Source of the DNA: an uncultured Desulfatitalea sp.
Lineage (GTDB): Bacteria; Desulfobacterota; Desulfobacteria; Desulfobacterales; Desulfosarcinaceae
Reading direction: 5' to 3'
Assembly: GCA_937868765.1 (NCBI GenBank)
Contig: CALMNL010000010.1
Coordinates: 175,619-239,618 of the forward strand
Length of the DNA: 64,000 bases
The notes beneath the pieces are model-generated. The model did no database searches. It was not told the origin of the DNA and saw only the letters and a program-made list of their open reading frames with translations. The translations under genes were made by a program, and so were the position numbers. Of the stretch, positions 39,271 through 48,547 are shown one piece after another. Position 1 is the first letter of the stretch, and each line of letters begins with the position of its first letter.

Positions 39271-39828
39271 ATGCTGGTTGGGTTGTTAGGGTTGCAAGGT
39301 GCCTTTCTAGATCACATTCCCCATCTGGATCGATGCGGGGCGACCCCTGTCGTTGTCCGGGATATCCAGGGGCTTTCCAGGGTAGATCGTTTGATCATTC
39401 CCGGCGGCGAAAGCACGGTGATGACCAAGTTCATGGTCGAATTCGGCATGCTGGAGCCATTGCGAGCGCGCATCAATTCCGGCATGCCGGTTTGGGGAGT
39501 ATGCGCCGGGGCCATCCTGCTGGCCGAGCAAGTCGACGGTAAATCCGGCGTCCTGGGTGTCCTCTCCGCCCAACTGACCCGCAACGCCTATGGACGGCAG
39601 ATTGCCAGCGACGCCATATCCATCCGGGTCCCCGTACTGGGACTTGAAAACTATCCGGCGATTTTCATTCGAGCGCCCCGGATCGATACGCTGGACCCCA
39701 GCGTGACGGTTCATGCCCGCCGTGAAATTGATCCCGTCTTTGTTCAAGAGGGCAATGTCATAGCCACCACTTTTCATCCCGAGCTGAATAGCGACGATTT
39801 TTTCCACCGCTATTTTCTGGATCTATAG
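39271..39828 (+). CDS. pdxT: glutaminase subunit PdxT
   Basis: Releases ammonia from glutamine for PdxS. The 185-residue protein begins MLVGLLGLQGAF; its class I glutaminase site has Cys in WGVCAGAILL (C78) and the His-Glu pair in TTFHPELNSD. I chose ATG 39271 (AAGGCGG before it) as the canonical N-terminus; the frame extends back to 39223. It follows pdxS by 93 bases. Confidence 0.95.
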   Translation: MLVGLLGLQGAFLDHIPHLDRCGATPVVVRDIQGLSRVDRLIIPGGESTVMTKFMVEFGMLEPLRARINSGMPVWGVCAGAILLAEQVDGKSGVLGVLSAQLTRNAYGRQIASDAISIRVPVLGLENYPAIFIRAPRIDTLDPSVTVHARREIDPVFVQEGNVIATTFHPELNSDDFFHRYFLDL

Positions 39829-39909
39829 AAGCACAAAAATTCCAAGCGGGATGTTACCCCCCTCCTTGTATCCATGGTCGACTATGCCGTTGCTTATTGA
39901 ATTCGCCGC

Positions 39910-40761
39910 TTAAGATTTAGTCTTAAAGCGCTGCTGGCACACGATGAACGAAATCGTTCCCGCCAGGATCATGACACTACACAGAACCTGCCCCATGGAG
40001 AAGGATAGAAAAATAAATCCCAATTGGGCGTCTGGCTCCCGGAAGTTTTCGATAATAAAACGGATCAGCCCATAACCGATGATGTAAAGGGAGAATATGG
40101 CGCCGGGTGCGCGCACACGGTGCCGCAGGGACCACAATACCAGAAAAAGCAAAACGCCCTCGCCAAAGGCTTCATAAAGTTGAGAAGGGTGACGCAGCAC
40201 ATCGCCGCCCGGGGCGTGGGGGAAGTACATGCCGATGGGGGCACTGGTGACCCGTCCCCACAATTCGCCATTGATGAAGTTGCCGATCCGGCCGAAGGTG
40301 TACCCCAAGGCCCCGCATGGCGCCAGCAGATCCGCCGAATTGCCGATACCCAATTTATTTTTCAGAGAGTACCAGCAAAGTCCTATGAAGGCCCCTATGA
40401 AACCCCCGTGATAGGACATGCCTGATATGCCGGTGAAGCGAAAGCCGTTGTGGAACTCAAAGGGCAGGATGATTTCGAGTGGGTGGGCCGCATAGTATTT
40501 TAGATTGTAGAACAGAACGTAGCCAAAGCGGGCCCCAATGATCAGGCCGATGATTATGGCCGTAATCAATCCCTGGAGGTGCTCGGTGGTAAACTGCCAC
40601 CGGGATTCTGTTTTTAGTCTATATTTGGCCAGTAGATAGGTGGTGCCGAATGCCACCAGATACATCAGTCCATAATACTGCAAACGGAAGCTGCCAATTT
40701 GAAAAATAACCGGATTCATGTGCTCCGGCAAATGCTGCCACCATGCCCAGAAGGATGCCAT
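39910..40761 (-). CDS. lgt: prolipoprotein diacylglyceryl transferase
   Basis: An inner-membrane enzyme (283 residues, about seven helices) that attaches diacylglycerol to the lipobox Cys of lipoprotein precursors. Family signatures are YYGLMYLVAF near the N-terminus, SYHGGFIGA with the essential His, and GRIGNFINGELWG (the Lgt motif). The start ATG 40761 gives an N-terminal extension similar to E. coli Lgt. It serves the predicted lipoproteins in this window such as the M16 and VWA proteins. Confidence 0.95.
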   Translation of the reverse strand: MASFWAWWQHLPEHMNPVIFQIGSFRLQYYGLMYLVAFGTTYLLAKYRLKTESRWQFTTEHLQGLITAIIIGLIIGARFGYVLFYNLKYYAAHPLEIILPFEFHNGFRFTGISGMSYHGGFIGAFIGLCWYSLKNKLGIGNSADLLAPCGALGYTFGRIGNFINGELWGRVTSAPIGMYFPHAPGGDVLRHPSQLYEAFGEGVLLFLVLWSLRHRVRAPGAIFSLYIIGYGLIRFIIENFREPDAQLGFIFLSFSMGQVLCSVMILAGTISFIVCQQRFKTKS

Positions 40762-41164
40762 CGCAAAGTGCCTTTTTGAGGGATAAGAGATCGCCGTCTT
40801 TTAGATAAACGCAGCGGACTATAGCATATCGTCACCCGATATCAAGCGCGTTGCAGACCGGTCTGATCTCTGTCGATTCGGCGCTTCCCTCTCTATGGCG
40901 ACGATCGGCCGCTGATGCATGGACCGATACATGCAAGTGCGCAAAAAAGGTGCATTATGCCTCGGACGCGCAATTTTTAACCCCTGCTGCTTCTGAAAAA
41001 AGAATAATGTCATATTAATACAGTAACATATCTGATGGCATAGGTGTTGCTTGAATAGTCCGTTCAGAATAATCGCCGAAGCCGGCAGGCGAATCAATCG
41101 TCCGGTTACCCATCAAAACCCGATCAGAGGCGGGTGGTCCAAGGAGACCAGAGAAGCACAATCT
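40762..41164. other. 403-bp divergent spacer before the PilZ gene
   Basis: Lies between lgt (minus) and the PilZ gene (plus). It contains AT-rich stretches around 41000-41040 but no promoter I can name, and no convincing gene. Confidence 0.35.
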
Positions 41165-41584
41165 ATGGATACCGTTGCTGCTGCCAATCGTCGTAAGGAA
41201 GAGCGAACCGAGGTGGACGACAATGTCTATGTCGTCGTTAATACAAAACCTGAAATGATGGGGCAAATGGTCGAGATCAGCTCCACAGGGATGGCCTTTA
41301 CGTTTGTCGATCTGGACAGCGTATCCCAACGCTTAGTTGGGCGGGAGAATTTGCGCATGGATTTTTTTGCGGCCGGCAAAGGATACTTCATTCGGGATTT
41401 GCCCGGCAGATTGGTCTCCGCGGTAGATAATCCGACCGCCAATGCGATCTCCTCATTAACGATCAAAAGGATCGGAGTGGAATTCGTCACCATGTCCCTT
41501 TCGCAGCAGGTTCAGATCAACTCCCTGATTCGCCGACAAAACAGGCAAACCCCCGTTTCCGTGAGCGTTTCCCAAACCGCTTGA
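41165..41584 (+). CDS. PilZ-domain protein
   Basis: A 139-residue PilZ domain protein. The RxxxR-type motif is in ANRRKEERTEVDD (about 7-19) and the second motif is VEISSTGMAF (about 38-47). It probably binds c-di-GMP; it lies before the chemoreceptor cluster, in which direction and timing link is not proven. ATG 41165 is chosen because it leads directly into the domain; AAGGAG is 21 bases upstream, so an upstream start (frame open to 41051) cannot be excluded. Confidence 0.7.
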   Translation: MDTVAAANRRKEERTEVDDNVYVVVNTKPEMMGQMVEISSTGMAFTFVDLDSVSQRLVGRENLRMDFFAAGKGYFIRDLPGRLVSAVDNPTANAISSLTIKRIGVEFVTMSLSQQVQINSLIRRQNRQTPVSVSVSQTA

Positions 41585-42315
41585 TCAATGTGCACAAGGT
41601 CAGTGGTGATCAGCAGCCACGGGATGCGCATGATATCCTGCCGCCAATGTGATTTCCAACCCCAATGCCTTTCGGTTTTAATCGCCGAAGTGGGGCCGCC
41701 CGATCCGGTCCCGCCGCCTTTCGTTGCCCCTGTTTTCCAGTCTCGACAACTCACAAATATTGTTGGGATTTGTGGATCCCATCATTGATCTTTTGTTTGA
41801 CAAACCTTCGGACTTTATTCTATAAAACGGCATTGCACGCATTTTAACACCATTAAGAGAGCCGATGCACCTAGCCCCGCTACGGCCTATTTATAAATCA
41901 TGGGTTAAAGAAGCCTGAAGAAAGACCGATAACTGTTTGCGAACCCGGATTGTTCGAGCGACAAGGCATATGGATTCCGGGTGCGACTTAAAACGGGGAG
42001 TGCATGATTGGCTAGTGCCCATCCAGAAACGATAGGTGGTGGCCCAGATCAAGGCAGAAGCCTTTTCAGATCTGCAGGCGTGGTCCTGCAGCATCGAAAA
42101 TTCTTGAGCGGTATGGTCGACGATTCCAATCGCGACCGCGTCAAGAGCCGGATCGCAAGCTGCCGTTTCCGGATGGACGCTGCTTAGGAAGCCATCCCGC
42201 CCTGTGGGGCGGCTTCTCGTTTTAATCGCCTAATCCATTCCATTTAAAAGCTTTATCAAGGAATTGGTTATTGCCTGGATGAGATTTCAGCAACTACGGA
42301 CAGGAGGCAATGCGT
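41585..42315. other. 731-bp noncoding region, candidate RNA gene
   Basis: The longest gap without a gene. Coding frames here are short and unconvincing. It contains a short hairpin (CTGCAGG...CCTGCAG, about 42071-42090) and ends in a terminator-like hairpin at 42188-42223 with T-run. These could belong to a small RNA transcribed towards the chemoreceptor gene; I cannot assign a family. Confidence 0.4.
42188..42223 (+). terminator. intrinsic terminator-like hairpin upstream of the MCP gene
   Basis: GAAGCC (42188) pairs with GGCTTC (42211) around inner GCCC/GGGC pairs and a bulge, followed by TCGTTTT. No plus-strand gene ends just before it, so it may close an unannotated RNA. Confidence 0.55.
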
Positions 42316-44811
42316 ATGCTGGGTAAGATCGGGTCATTCGGATTGAGACCTAAAATGACGGCTTGGATTCTTTCGGTGGCCATCATCGCCCTCGTCGGGG
42401 CTATTGGCTTTATGGGTTTTCAAGCGCGCGCAAATGCACGAAAGATCGCTGAGGAAGCAGCCAAGGAAGTGGCGCGGCATTGGGCCTCCGTAGTCCAGTC
42501 CGACATACAGGTGGCCATGGATACCGCCCGATCGCTGGCGCTGGCCATGGAAGGCTTGAAAAACCGAGGCGTGCCACAACGTCAGATGGTCAACGGCATG
42601 TTATTGAATATATTGGAGGAATTTCCCAATTTCGTAGGCGTCTGGACGTGCTGGGAACCCAACGCCTTCGATGATCGCGATGCCGATTTCGCCAACGCCA
42701 TTGGTCATGATTCCACTGGGCGTTATATTCCCTACTGGAGCCGTTTGGAGGGGGAGCCCGGCGTGCAACCGCTGCGTGAATTTACCGTGGAAGGCAAAGG
42801 CGATTACTACCTGGTGCCACTGCGTACGGGCAAGGAAGTCATCTTCGATCCGAGCTCCTTTGAAGTCAATGGAGAGGTGCAACTCAAGACGGTGCTTGCG
42901 GTGCCCATCAAATTCAAGGGCAATATCGTTGGCGTCGTGGGCATCGATATCCCTTTGAAGTCATTCGAGGCCATTATCAAGCGCGTGCGTTTCTATGAGG
43001 TCGGGTATGGGTTCCTGATGGCCAATAACGGTGTGTTCACGGCCCATCCGACCTCCTGGAGCAACGTGGGTAAGCCGATGGAATTTTTCGCTTTCCAACC
43101 GGAAACAATTCAGGCGGTGAAAAATGGCCTGGAGATCACGGAAAGAAAGGTATCCAAGACCACAGGAAAAACCACTTTTTATGCTTTCGCGCCCCTTCAC
43201 ATCGGGTTTGCGGATAAAGCGTGGAGTCTGGCGGCCAACATTCCGGAAGAGGTTATCTATGCGGATGCAAGAAGGATAACCAATCAGGCGCTGGCTATCG
43301 GTGGCGTCGTACTGGTGCTGCTGGTCGTCGTGGTCTGGTTCTTGATCGGTAACATCACCCGTCCGGTTCTGCGCATGGCCAACACCATCCGGCAGGTCGC
43401 CAAAGAGCGCGATCTTTCCCTGGACGTGCCTGTCACCTCCCATGATGAAATCGGTACGATGGGCCGCGAATTCAACAACATGATGAAGGCGCTGCGCGAT
43501 TCGTTCGGCATGGTAGAGGATGCCGCCAAGGGGGTGAACAGTCAATCCGCCGAAGTGGCCAAACGGGCCACGGCCAACCGAGACCGTGCCGAGCAGGAAG
43601 AAAAACAGATGTCCGGAATTTTGAGCACCGTGGCTCAAATGGGTGAAACCGCCGGACAGGTGCAACAGGCTTCTGTCGGCCAGGCGGAGAGCGCCAATGC
43701 CTCGTACCAGCGCATGGCCGAACTGCTCGATTATATGAAGCAGATGGACGAAGCGGCCAGCGATCAAATCCAAGAAGCCAGTGTGGCCACCGAACGTGTG
43801 GCCGCCATGGGCGAGACCGCCGGCAAGGTTACTGGAACGGCCCAGCGCCAGAGCGAGCAGGTGTTGCATGTGACCGAAGCCATGCGTTCGATCGCCAGGT
43901 CGGTGGAGGAAATGACCCGGGCCGCCGATAGAGCTGCCGAACAAGGCCGCCTCGTGCTGCAAGCCACCGAAGAAGGCCGGGCCACCGTGGACGCCACCGT
44001 TAATGGTATGCGCGCCATTAAATCCTCTTCGGAACAAATTACCGATATCACCGGCGTCATCACCGATATCGCCGAACAGACCAACCTGCTGGCCCTGAAC
44101 GCCGCCATCGAAGCCGCCCGCGCCGGCGTCCACGGCCGCGGATTTGCGGTGGTCGCCGACGAAGTAGGTAAGCTGGCCCAACGCTCGTCGGAAGCCGCCA
44201 AGGAGATCAAGCAGCTCATCAAAGATTCGACCAACAAAGTAGAAGAAGGAACGCGTCTGACCGACCGCTCCCAGGATGTGTTGCATAAGATCGCCCAGGG
44301 CGGCGAAATCAACATGCGTGCTATTCAGGAAATCGGCCGCGCATCTGAAATGCTGGCGGACAGCACCACCGAAGTTAACAAGCTGGTTGACGACTTGAGC
44401 CGATTGGCCCAGGAGATCGTCGGCATGGCCGGCCAGCAAGGCCAACGGCGTGAAGCCGCCCAGCGCGCCCTTTCGGCCCTGGTGGAAAAAGCCAATAACA
44501 TCTCTTTGCAGGTGGCCAAGGCAAGCAATCAGGCCAACAAAGTGGGTGAGGAGATGAGTGGGATCGTGGAGCGTTCCGGCAATATCAAACAGATGACCGA
44601 TACCCAGGCAGGGCGTTCCCAGCGGCTGCGTGAGGTCACCACCGAGTCGGCCGAACGCGCCAAGCAAACGGCGGCCGGTGCCGCCCAGGTTGTGGGCATC
44701 ACCCTTGAGATGCAACGCCTTTCGGCCAACCTGACGCGCCAGGTGGCGCAGTTCAAGATTCGAAAAGGGGAGGCCATGGAGGGCATAGAACTTCCGGAAA
44801 CCTTGGAGTAG
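42316..44811 (+). CDS. methyl-accepting chemotaxis protein with Cache sensor
   Basis: A membrane chemoreceptor of 831 residues: membrane helix (about 13-35), periplasmic double-Cache-type sensor (about 38-315), second helix (about 318-343), HAMP (about 345-400), and the MA signalling domain with hairpin tip [16 protein letters not shown] and [22 protein letters not shown] of this type signals to CheA via CheW; no CheA is in this window. Start ATG 42316 has AGGAGG eight bases upstream; ATG 42310 is too close. A CheW gene follows, so the receptor and adapter are encoded together. Confidence 0.93.
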   Translation: MLGKIGSFGLRPKMTAWILSVAIIALVGAIGFMGFQARANARKIAEEAAKEVARHWASVVQSDIQVAMDTARSLALAMEGLKNRGVPQRQMVNGMLLNILEEFPNFVGVWTCWEPNAFDDRDADFANAIGHDSTGRYIPYWSRLEGEPGVQPLREFTVEGKGDYYLVPLRTGKEVIFDPSSFEVNGEVQLKTVLAVPIKFKGNIVGVVGIDIPLKSFEAIIKRVRFYEVGYGFLMANNGVFTAHPTSWSNVGKPMEFFAFQPETIQAVKNGLEITERKVSKTTGKTTFYAFAPLHIGFADKAWSLAANIPEEVIYADARRITNQALAIGGVVLVLLVVVVWFLIGNITRPVLRMANTIRQVAKERDLSLDVPVTSHDEIGTMGREFNNMMKALRDSFGMVEDAAKGVNSQSAEVAKRATANRDRAEQEEKQMSGILSTVAQMGETAGQVQQASVGQAESANASYQRMAELLDYMKQMDEAASDQIQEASVATERVAAMGETAGKVTGTAQRQSEQVLHVTEAMRSIARSVEEMTRAADRAAEQGRLVLQATEEGRATVDATVNGMRAIKSSSEQITDITGVITDIAEQTNLLALNAAIEAARAGVHGRGFAVVADEVGKLAQRSSEAAKEIKQLIKDSTNKVEEGTRLTDRSQDVLHKIAQGGEINMRAIQEIGRASEMLADSTTEVNKLVDDLSRLAQEIVGMAGQQGQRREAAQRALSALVEKANNISLQVAKASNQANKVGEEMSGIVERSGNIKQMTDTQAGRSQRLREVTTESAERAKQTAAGAAQVVGITLEMQRLSANLTRQVAQFKIRKGEAMEGIELPETLE

Positions 44812-44914
44812 CATAGCGAAGCCATAACAGGGCGGATCGGGTGCCGGCAAGGTGGCCGGCGTCATCCGCCCCTTACCGGTTCTCCCGTCACCGGCGGCTT
44901 ACCCCAACGCGGTG

Positions 44915-45436
44915 ATGAACGAAGACACTCAGAATGGTGGAAACAAAGTGGCACTGATTTTCGACCCAGAAGATGTCATCAAGCTGGTGGGCTTTCATGT
45001 CGGCACCCGTTTTTTCGGCGCTAAGATCCTCACCGTGCGCGAGATTCTGCGCAGCCCGGTGATTGAAAGCGCACCGGAGGCGCCTTCGTTTGTAAAAGGA
45101 ATTACACGTCTGAGGGGGGTGATCTTGCCGATCATCGACCTGGGAAGACTCATCGGGCAATCCACCCAGGCCGTCAAGCGGGACAAGACCTGGATCATCG
45201 TAGCACCGGCCGGCAAACGCAATGTCGGGTATATTGTGGACTCGGTAACGCCCATTATCAGAGTGAAGACCAGTGCCGTACTTCCTGCCCCCGAGATCGT
45301 TCTCGCGGGCTTGCGAAGCAAATATATCCAAGGAGTGTGCGAGACGACGGACAAGGGAATCCTTTTCATTGCCAATTTGGATTGCATGCTTCTCGAAGAG
45401 GAGATCTCCGCCATCGCAAAGATGCCGGTGAAATAG
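44915..45436 (+). CDS. cheW: CheW-like adapter
   Basis: A 173-residue CheW domain protein that links receptors to the kinase. Family wording is visible: VGFHVGTRFFGAKILTVREI, GITRLRGVILPIIDLGRLI and VGYIVDSVTPIIRV. ATG 44915 follows GGTG, with weak SD; the frame is open to 44852. It follows the MCP gene by 103 bases, likely in the same transcript. A C-terminal ANLDCMLLEEEI segment is typical. Confidence 0.88.
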   Translation: MNEDTQNGGNKVALIFDPEDVIKLVGFHVGTRFFGAKILTVREILRSPVIESAPEAPSFVKGITRLRGVILPIIDLGRLIGQSTQAVKRDKTWIIVAPAGKRNVGYIVDSVTPIIRVKTSAVLPAPEIVLAGLRSKYIQGVCETTDKGILFIANLDCMLLEEEISAIAKMPVK

Positions 45437-45463
45437 GTCTACCCACCGTTAGCATGGCCGCTG

Positions 45464-46117
45464 ATGAAGAAAACCAGTACTTCTCATATTCGCAAGTGGT
45501 TGTGGATTTACGCGCTGGCTGTTGTGCTGACGGCACTGGTTTCTTTTTTTATTGTTTACGGTGAGATCGCTTCCCTCTTGGCGCACCTCGCCGAAGGGGG
45601 CACCGCAAGCACTCCCCCAGCCGAAGTTAAACTGCGTATTTTGCTTCTCTTTAGTGCGGGTTCGTTGGGGGTATTGCTGCTGTCATTTCTCTGGCTGCGC
45701 TTTGTCATGCGCCAAATCCAACGGCCGATCTTCGCCATCCGCCGGGCCTTGATTCGTTTGGCACAGGGCCGTTTGAACGAAACCGTTACCCTCGACAGTG
45801 TGGACGAGTTCGGTCAAATGGGAGCCAAGATCAACGAGCTTGCAGCCAACTTGCAGGAACTTCTTCTTTGCATTTGGAAACAGACAGGGCAATGCTTGAC
45901 CACCCTGGAGAAACTTCAGGGCGATTGGGAACTGCGACAGAAATGTACGCTGCCCGCGCAGACGGTCGAACAATTGGATCAACTGACCGCCTCTATCGAG
46001 AATTTGCGGGAGATGGCCAAAGCGTATGTCTTCTATGACGTGCGGCTGGATGGGGAGCAAACCCTGGCCATCAATGAGCCGGGCCAAAAAAAAACTGCCA
46101 GCACCTCATCAATGTAA
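45464..46117 (+). CDS. two-helix HAMP-domain membrane protein without output domain
   Basis: A 217-residue protein with two membrane helices (about 12-34 and 64-84) flanking a short periplasmic loop, then a HAMP domain (about 85-135; RQIQRPIFAIRRALIRLAQG, DEFGQMGAKINELAANL). The rest is helical with no catalytic domain. It probably helps relay signals or regulates the receptor; function unknown. It lies in the same direction 27 bases after cheW. Confidence 0.78.
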   Translation: MKKTSTSHIRKWLWIYALAVVLTALVSFFIVYGEIASLLAHLAEGGTASTPPAEVKLRILLLFSAGSLGVLLLSFLWLRFVMRQIQRPIFAIRRALIRLAQGRLNETVTLDSVDEFGQMGAKINELAANLQELLLCIWKQTGQCLTTLEKLQGDWELRQKCTLPAQTVEQLDQLTASIENLREMAKAYVFYDVRLDGEQTLAINEPGQKKTASTSSM

Positions 46118-46395
46118 GTTTCTTGCTCAAACCGTTACGGGGCCGCAGGCCTGCTTTTGGGTGCCAAAACAGCCTGTCGTCTGGCAAGAGGAAAACAGTC
46201 CCTGAAATTGGATATGAACCTTTTGCACACAGCCTGTAAACAATAATGTAACCTGCAGCGATCGTTCAGAGAATCTATCCCGTGCATTCTGGCACGGGCG
46301 CGCTCCAGACGGGGTGCCATTTGCCGGCCAGGGACCGGTGCGGCACATGGCTTGCAAAACCTTTGGCGCTGATTCGCTAAAACGTGGAGGCCAAA

Positions 46396-47880
46396 ATGGA
46401 AAACCTTCTATCCATAACACCTTATCCGTTGTTGTCGGTATGTATCTGGTTGCTGCTGCTTTTCCTCGCGATGTATCTGGCCCGCAAACCTTTTCATCGG
46501 AGCATGACCGCTTTCGGCAGAGTCATCTACAACAGCATGCGCCTGGCGGCATCGTCCGTGAAGCTGTCGGAAAAGCGGCTGATCGTTCGCAACCGCGAGG
46601 TGCTGATGAACAACGGCCTGGAAATGGCCGAACGCAAGGTGGAACGAGAGTTTGACCGCATTGCCGCCAGTGTACAGCGGGACCTTGAGGGGTACCCGCA
46701 GGTTCAGCGCAAACTCACCGAAAACCTTCTTAAATTGGAAGCGGATTATGAGAAATGCACCGCGATCCCCCAATCCCTGTCCGACTGGGTCAAGGTTATC
46801 GACGCTATCGCCAATATCCGGCCGACCGGAGACCGGATGGTGGTCAATATGCTTGAGGAAATTCACAACACCCTGATCGAGCAGCATAAATCCGCTGTAG
46901 AACGCCACCGTCGAGATATGGCGGAGCGCCATGGCATTCTGAGCCGCATGGTGCCTTTCTGGCGAGGGGTGCAAAAGACCGTGGACGGGATCGAAAAGGC
47001 CATTCTCAACCTGAGTCAACGCTCCAAGAAGATCGACCGCTATATGGCCGACTACGAAAAAATCCGTGCCCAAACCGATTCGGCCGAGAGACAGCTTTCC
47101 TCATCGTCCTTGACTCAATTCTTCATATCCGGGCTGGTTCTGGCCGTGGCCGCGGTGGGGGCTATCATCAACTTCAACCTGGTAGCGTTGCCCATGTCTG
47201 AAATGGTGGGCGGCAGCAACTATCTGGGAATTTTCAAGATTTCAGATGTGGCCGGCCTAATGGTCGTCTGCCTGGAAGTGGTCCTGGGCTTTTTCCTGAT
47301 GGATGCCTTGCGCATCACCCATCTCTTCGACAGCATCGGCAGCATGGAAGACAAGAAACGTCGGATCGCTTTTTGGTTCTTGCTTGGCGGATTGACTCTT
47401 TTTGCCGGCTTTGAATCGGCCCTGGCGTTGATGCGGGACCGCATGGCGGCAGACATGGAGGCGTTGCGCCAAAGCCTGGCGGGGGTGGAAAACACGGAAT
47501 TGGCCACGAGCAGCATCCCCAGAATCGGTCAGATGATCATGGGCTTCATTCTTCCTTTCATTTTGACTTTCGTGGCAATCCCCTTCGAGTCATTCATCTC
47601 TTCGTCCCGCACGGTGATCGGCATCATCGGTGCCTGGATGTTGCGGACGTTGGCCTTTGTCCTGCGGCTTGTCGGCAACCTCGGGTTCTATCTCGGACGG
47701 CTGATTATAAATATTTATGATCTGGTTATCTTCCCCGCGCTGTGGGTCGAAGGTGCCATCGGCCAGAAGATTTCCCGCCCCAGAGAAGAGAAAGTGCGGA
47801 CGGAGGCAACGGCGCCGGATGAAGCCGCGAGGACATCCCAGATGGAAACCGTTTCCCTGCCCAAGGAGGCCACAGAATGA
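46396..47880 (+). CDS. multi-pass membrane protein with long coiled coil, unknown family
   Basis: A 494-residue protein with one N-terminal helix (about 11-30), a long cytoplasmic-type coiled-coil region (about 45-225), and five hydrophobic segments after it (about 230-255, 280-305, 325-348, 380-400, 420-445). The C-terminal tail is acidic and polar. I recognise no domain. GTGGAGG lies before ATG 46396. Its last codons overlap the start of the VWA lipoprotein gene by four bases, so the two are translationally coupled and probably act together. Confidence 0.75.
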   Translation: MENLLSITPYPLLSVCIWLLLLFLAMYLARKPFHRSMTAFGRVIYNSMRLAASSVKLSEKRLIVRNREVLMNNGLEMAERKVEREFDRIAASVQRDLEGYPQVQRKLTENLLKLEADYEKCTAIPQSLSDWVKVIDAIANIRPTGDRMVVNMLEEIHNTLIEQHKSAVERHRRDMAERHGILSRMVPFWRGVQKTVDGIEKAILNLSQRSKKIDRYMADYEKIRAQTDSAERQLSSSSLTQFFISGLVLAVAAVGAIINFNLVALPMSEMVGGSNYLGIFKISDVAGLMVVCLEVVLGFFLMDALRITHLFDSIGSMEDKKRRIAFWFLLGGLTLFAGFESALALMRDRMAADMEALRQSLAGVENTELATSSIPRIGQMIMGFILPFILTFVAIPFESFISSSRTVIGIIGAWMLRTLAFVLRLVGNLGFYLGRLIINIYDLVIFPALWVEGAIGQKISRPREEKVRTEATAPDEAARTSQMETVSLPKEATE

Positions 47881-48527
47881 GACGTTGCGGCGCAATTTGG
47901 TGTGCCATCGTCCTGTTCTGCCTGATGGGTTGCTCCGGAGGGGCAGAGCGGGCGCGAGGGATCTACGTTTTGCTCGATACTTCCGGAACATATGCTGGCG
48001 AGTTGAAGAAAGCCCAGGCGATCATCAATTATCTGCTCGGAACCCTGCAGCCGGGCGATACTTTGGTCGTCGGCCGAATCGATACCGGTAGTTTCAGTGA
48101 AAAGGACATTATCGCCAAGGCCCGGTTCGATCAACGGCCCTCGATGGCCAATACCCAGAAGCGGGCCTTTCAGAAGAAGATCGACGCCTTTATCGGCGCG
48201 GTAACCGACAGCGGTTTCACCGACATTTCGGGCGGAATTCTGCAGGCCATAGAGACCCTCAACGAATCCGGCGCCGGCCGAAAGTATATCCTGATATTCT
48301 CCGATCTTCAGGAAGAGCTGGCAAAGGGCTACGTGCGAGACGTACCTTTTCCGCTGACCGGTTTTCAAGTGGTAGCCCTCAATGTCACCAAATTGCGCAA
48401 TGACAATCAGGATCCGAAAAACTACCTGGTTCGAGTAGAAGAGTGGCGCAAGAAGACCGAAAAGGGCGGTGGCCAATGGCGCGTCGTTAATGATTTGGAG
48501 CGTCTGGGCGCCCTGTTCGAGCAGTGA
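47877..48527 (+). CDS. VWA-fold lipoprotein
   Basis: A 216-residue predicted lipoprotein (signal with lipobox LMGC, Cys19) with a von Willebrand factor A-like domain. MIDAS-like residues are visible: DTSGT (D34, S36, T38), T115-D116 in GFTDISGG, and D143 in FSDLQEE. The fold should bind a divalent metal and a partner protein on the periplasmic face. It overlaps the membrane-protein gene (ATGA). Domain assigned by motif; the family is not identified. Confidence 0.78.
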   Translation: MRRCGAIWCAIVLFCLMGCSGGAERARGIYVLLDTSGTYAGELKKAQAIINYLLGTLQPGDTLVVGRIDTGSFSEKDIIAKARFDQRPSMANTQKRAFQKKIDAFIGAVTDSGFTDISGGILQAIETLNESGAGRKYILIFSDLQEELAKGYVRDVPFPLTGFQVVALNVTKLRNDNQDPKNYLVRVEEWRKKTEKGGGQWRVVNDLERLGALFEQ

Positions 48528-48547
48528 CCTTTTTTACACCGTATGGC

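Noticed and set aside
42961..44865. Long open frame on the minus strand opposite the MCP gene
   Set aside because: It is a shadow of the GC-rich MCP coding sequence; the plus-strand protein has full MCP motifs and the antisense product has none.
46290..46305. TGGCAC followed by GCGC upstream of the membrane/VWA genes, resembling a sigma-54 promoter
   Set aside because: The -12 element lacks TTGC; only the -24 half matches.
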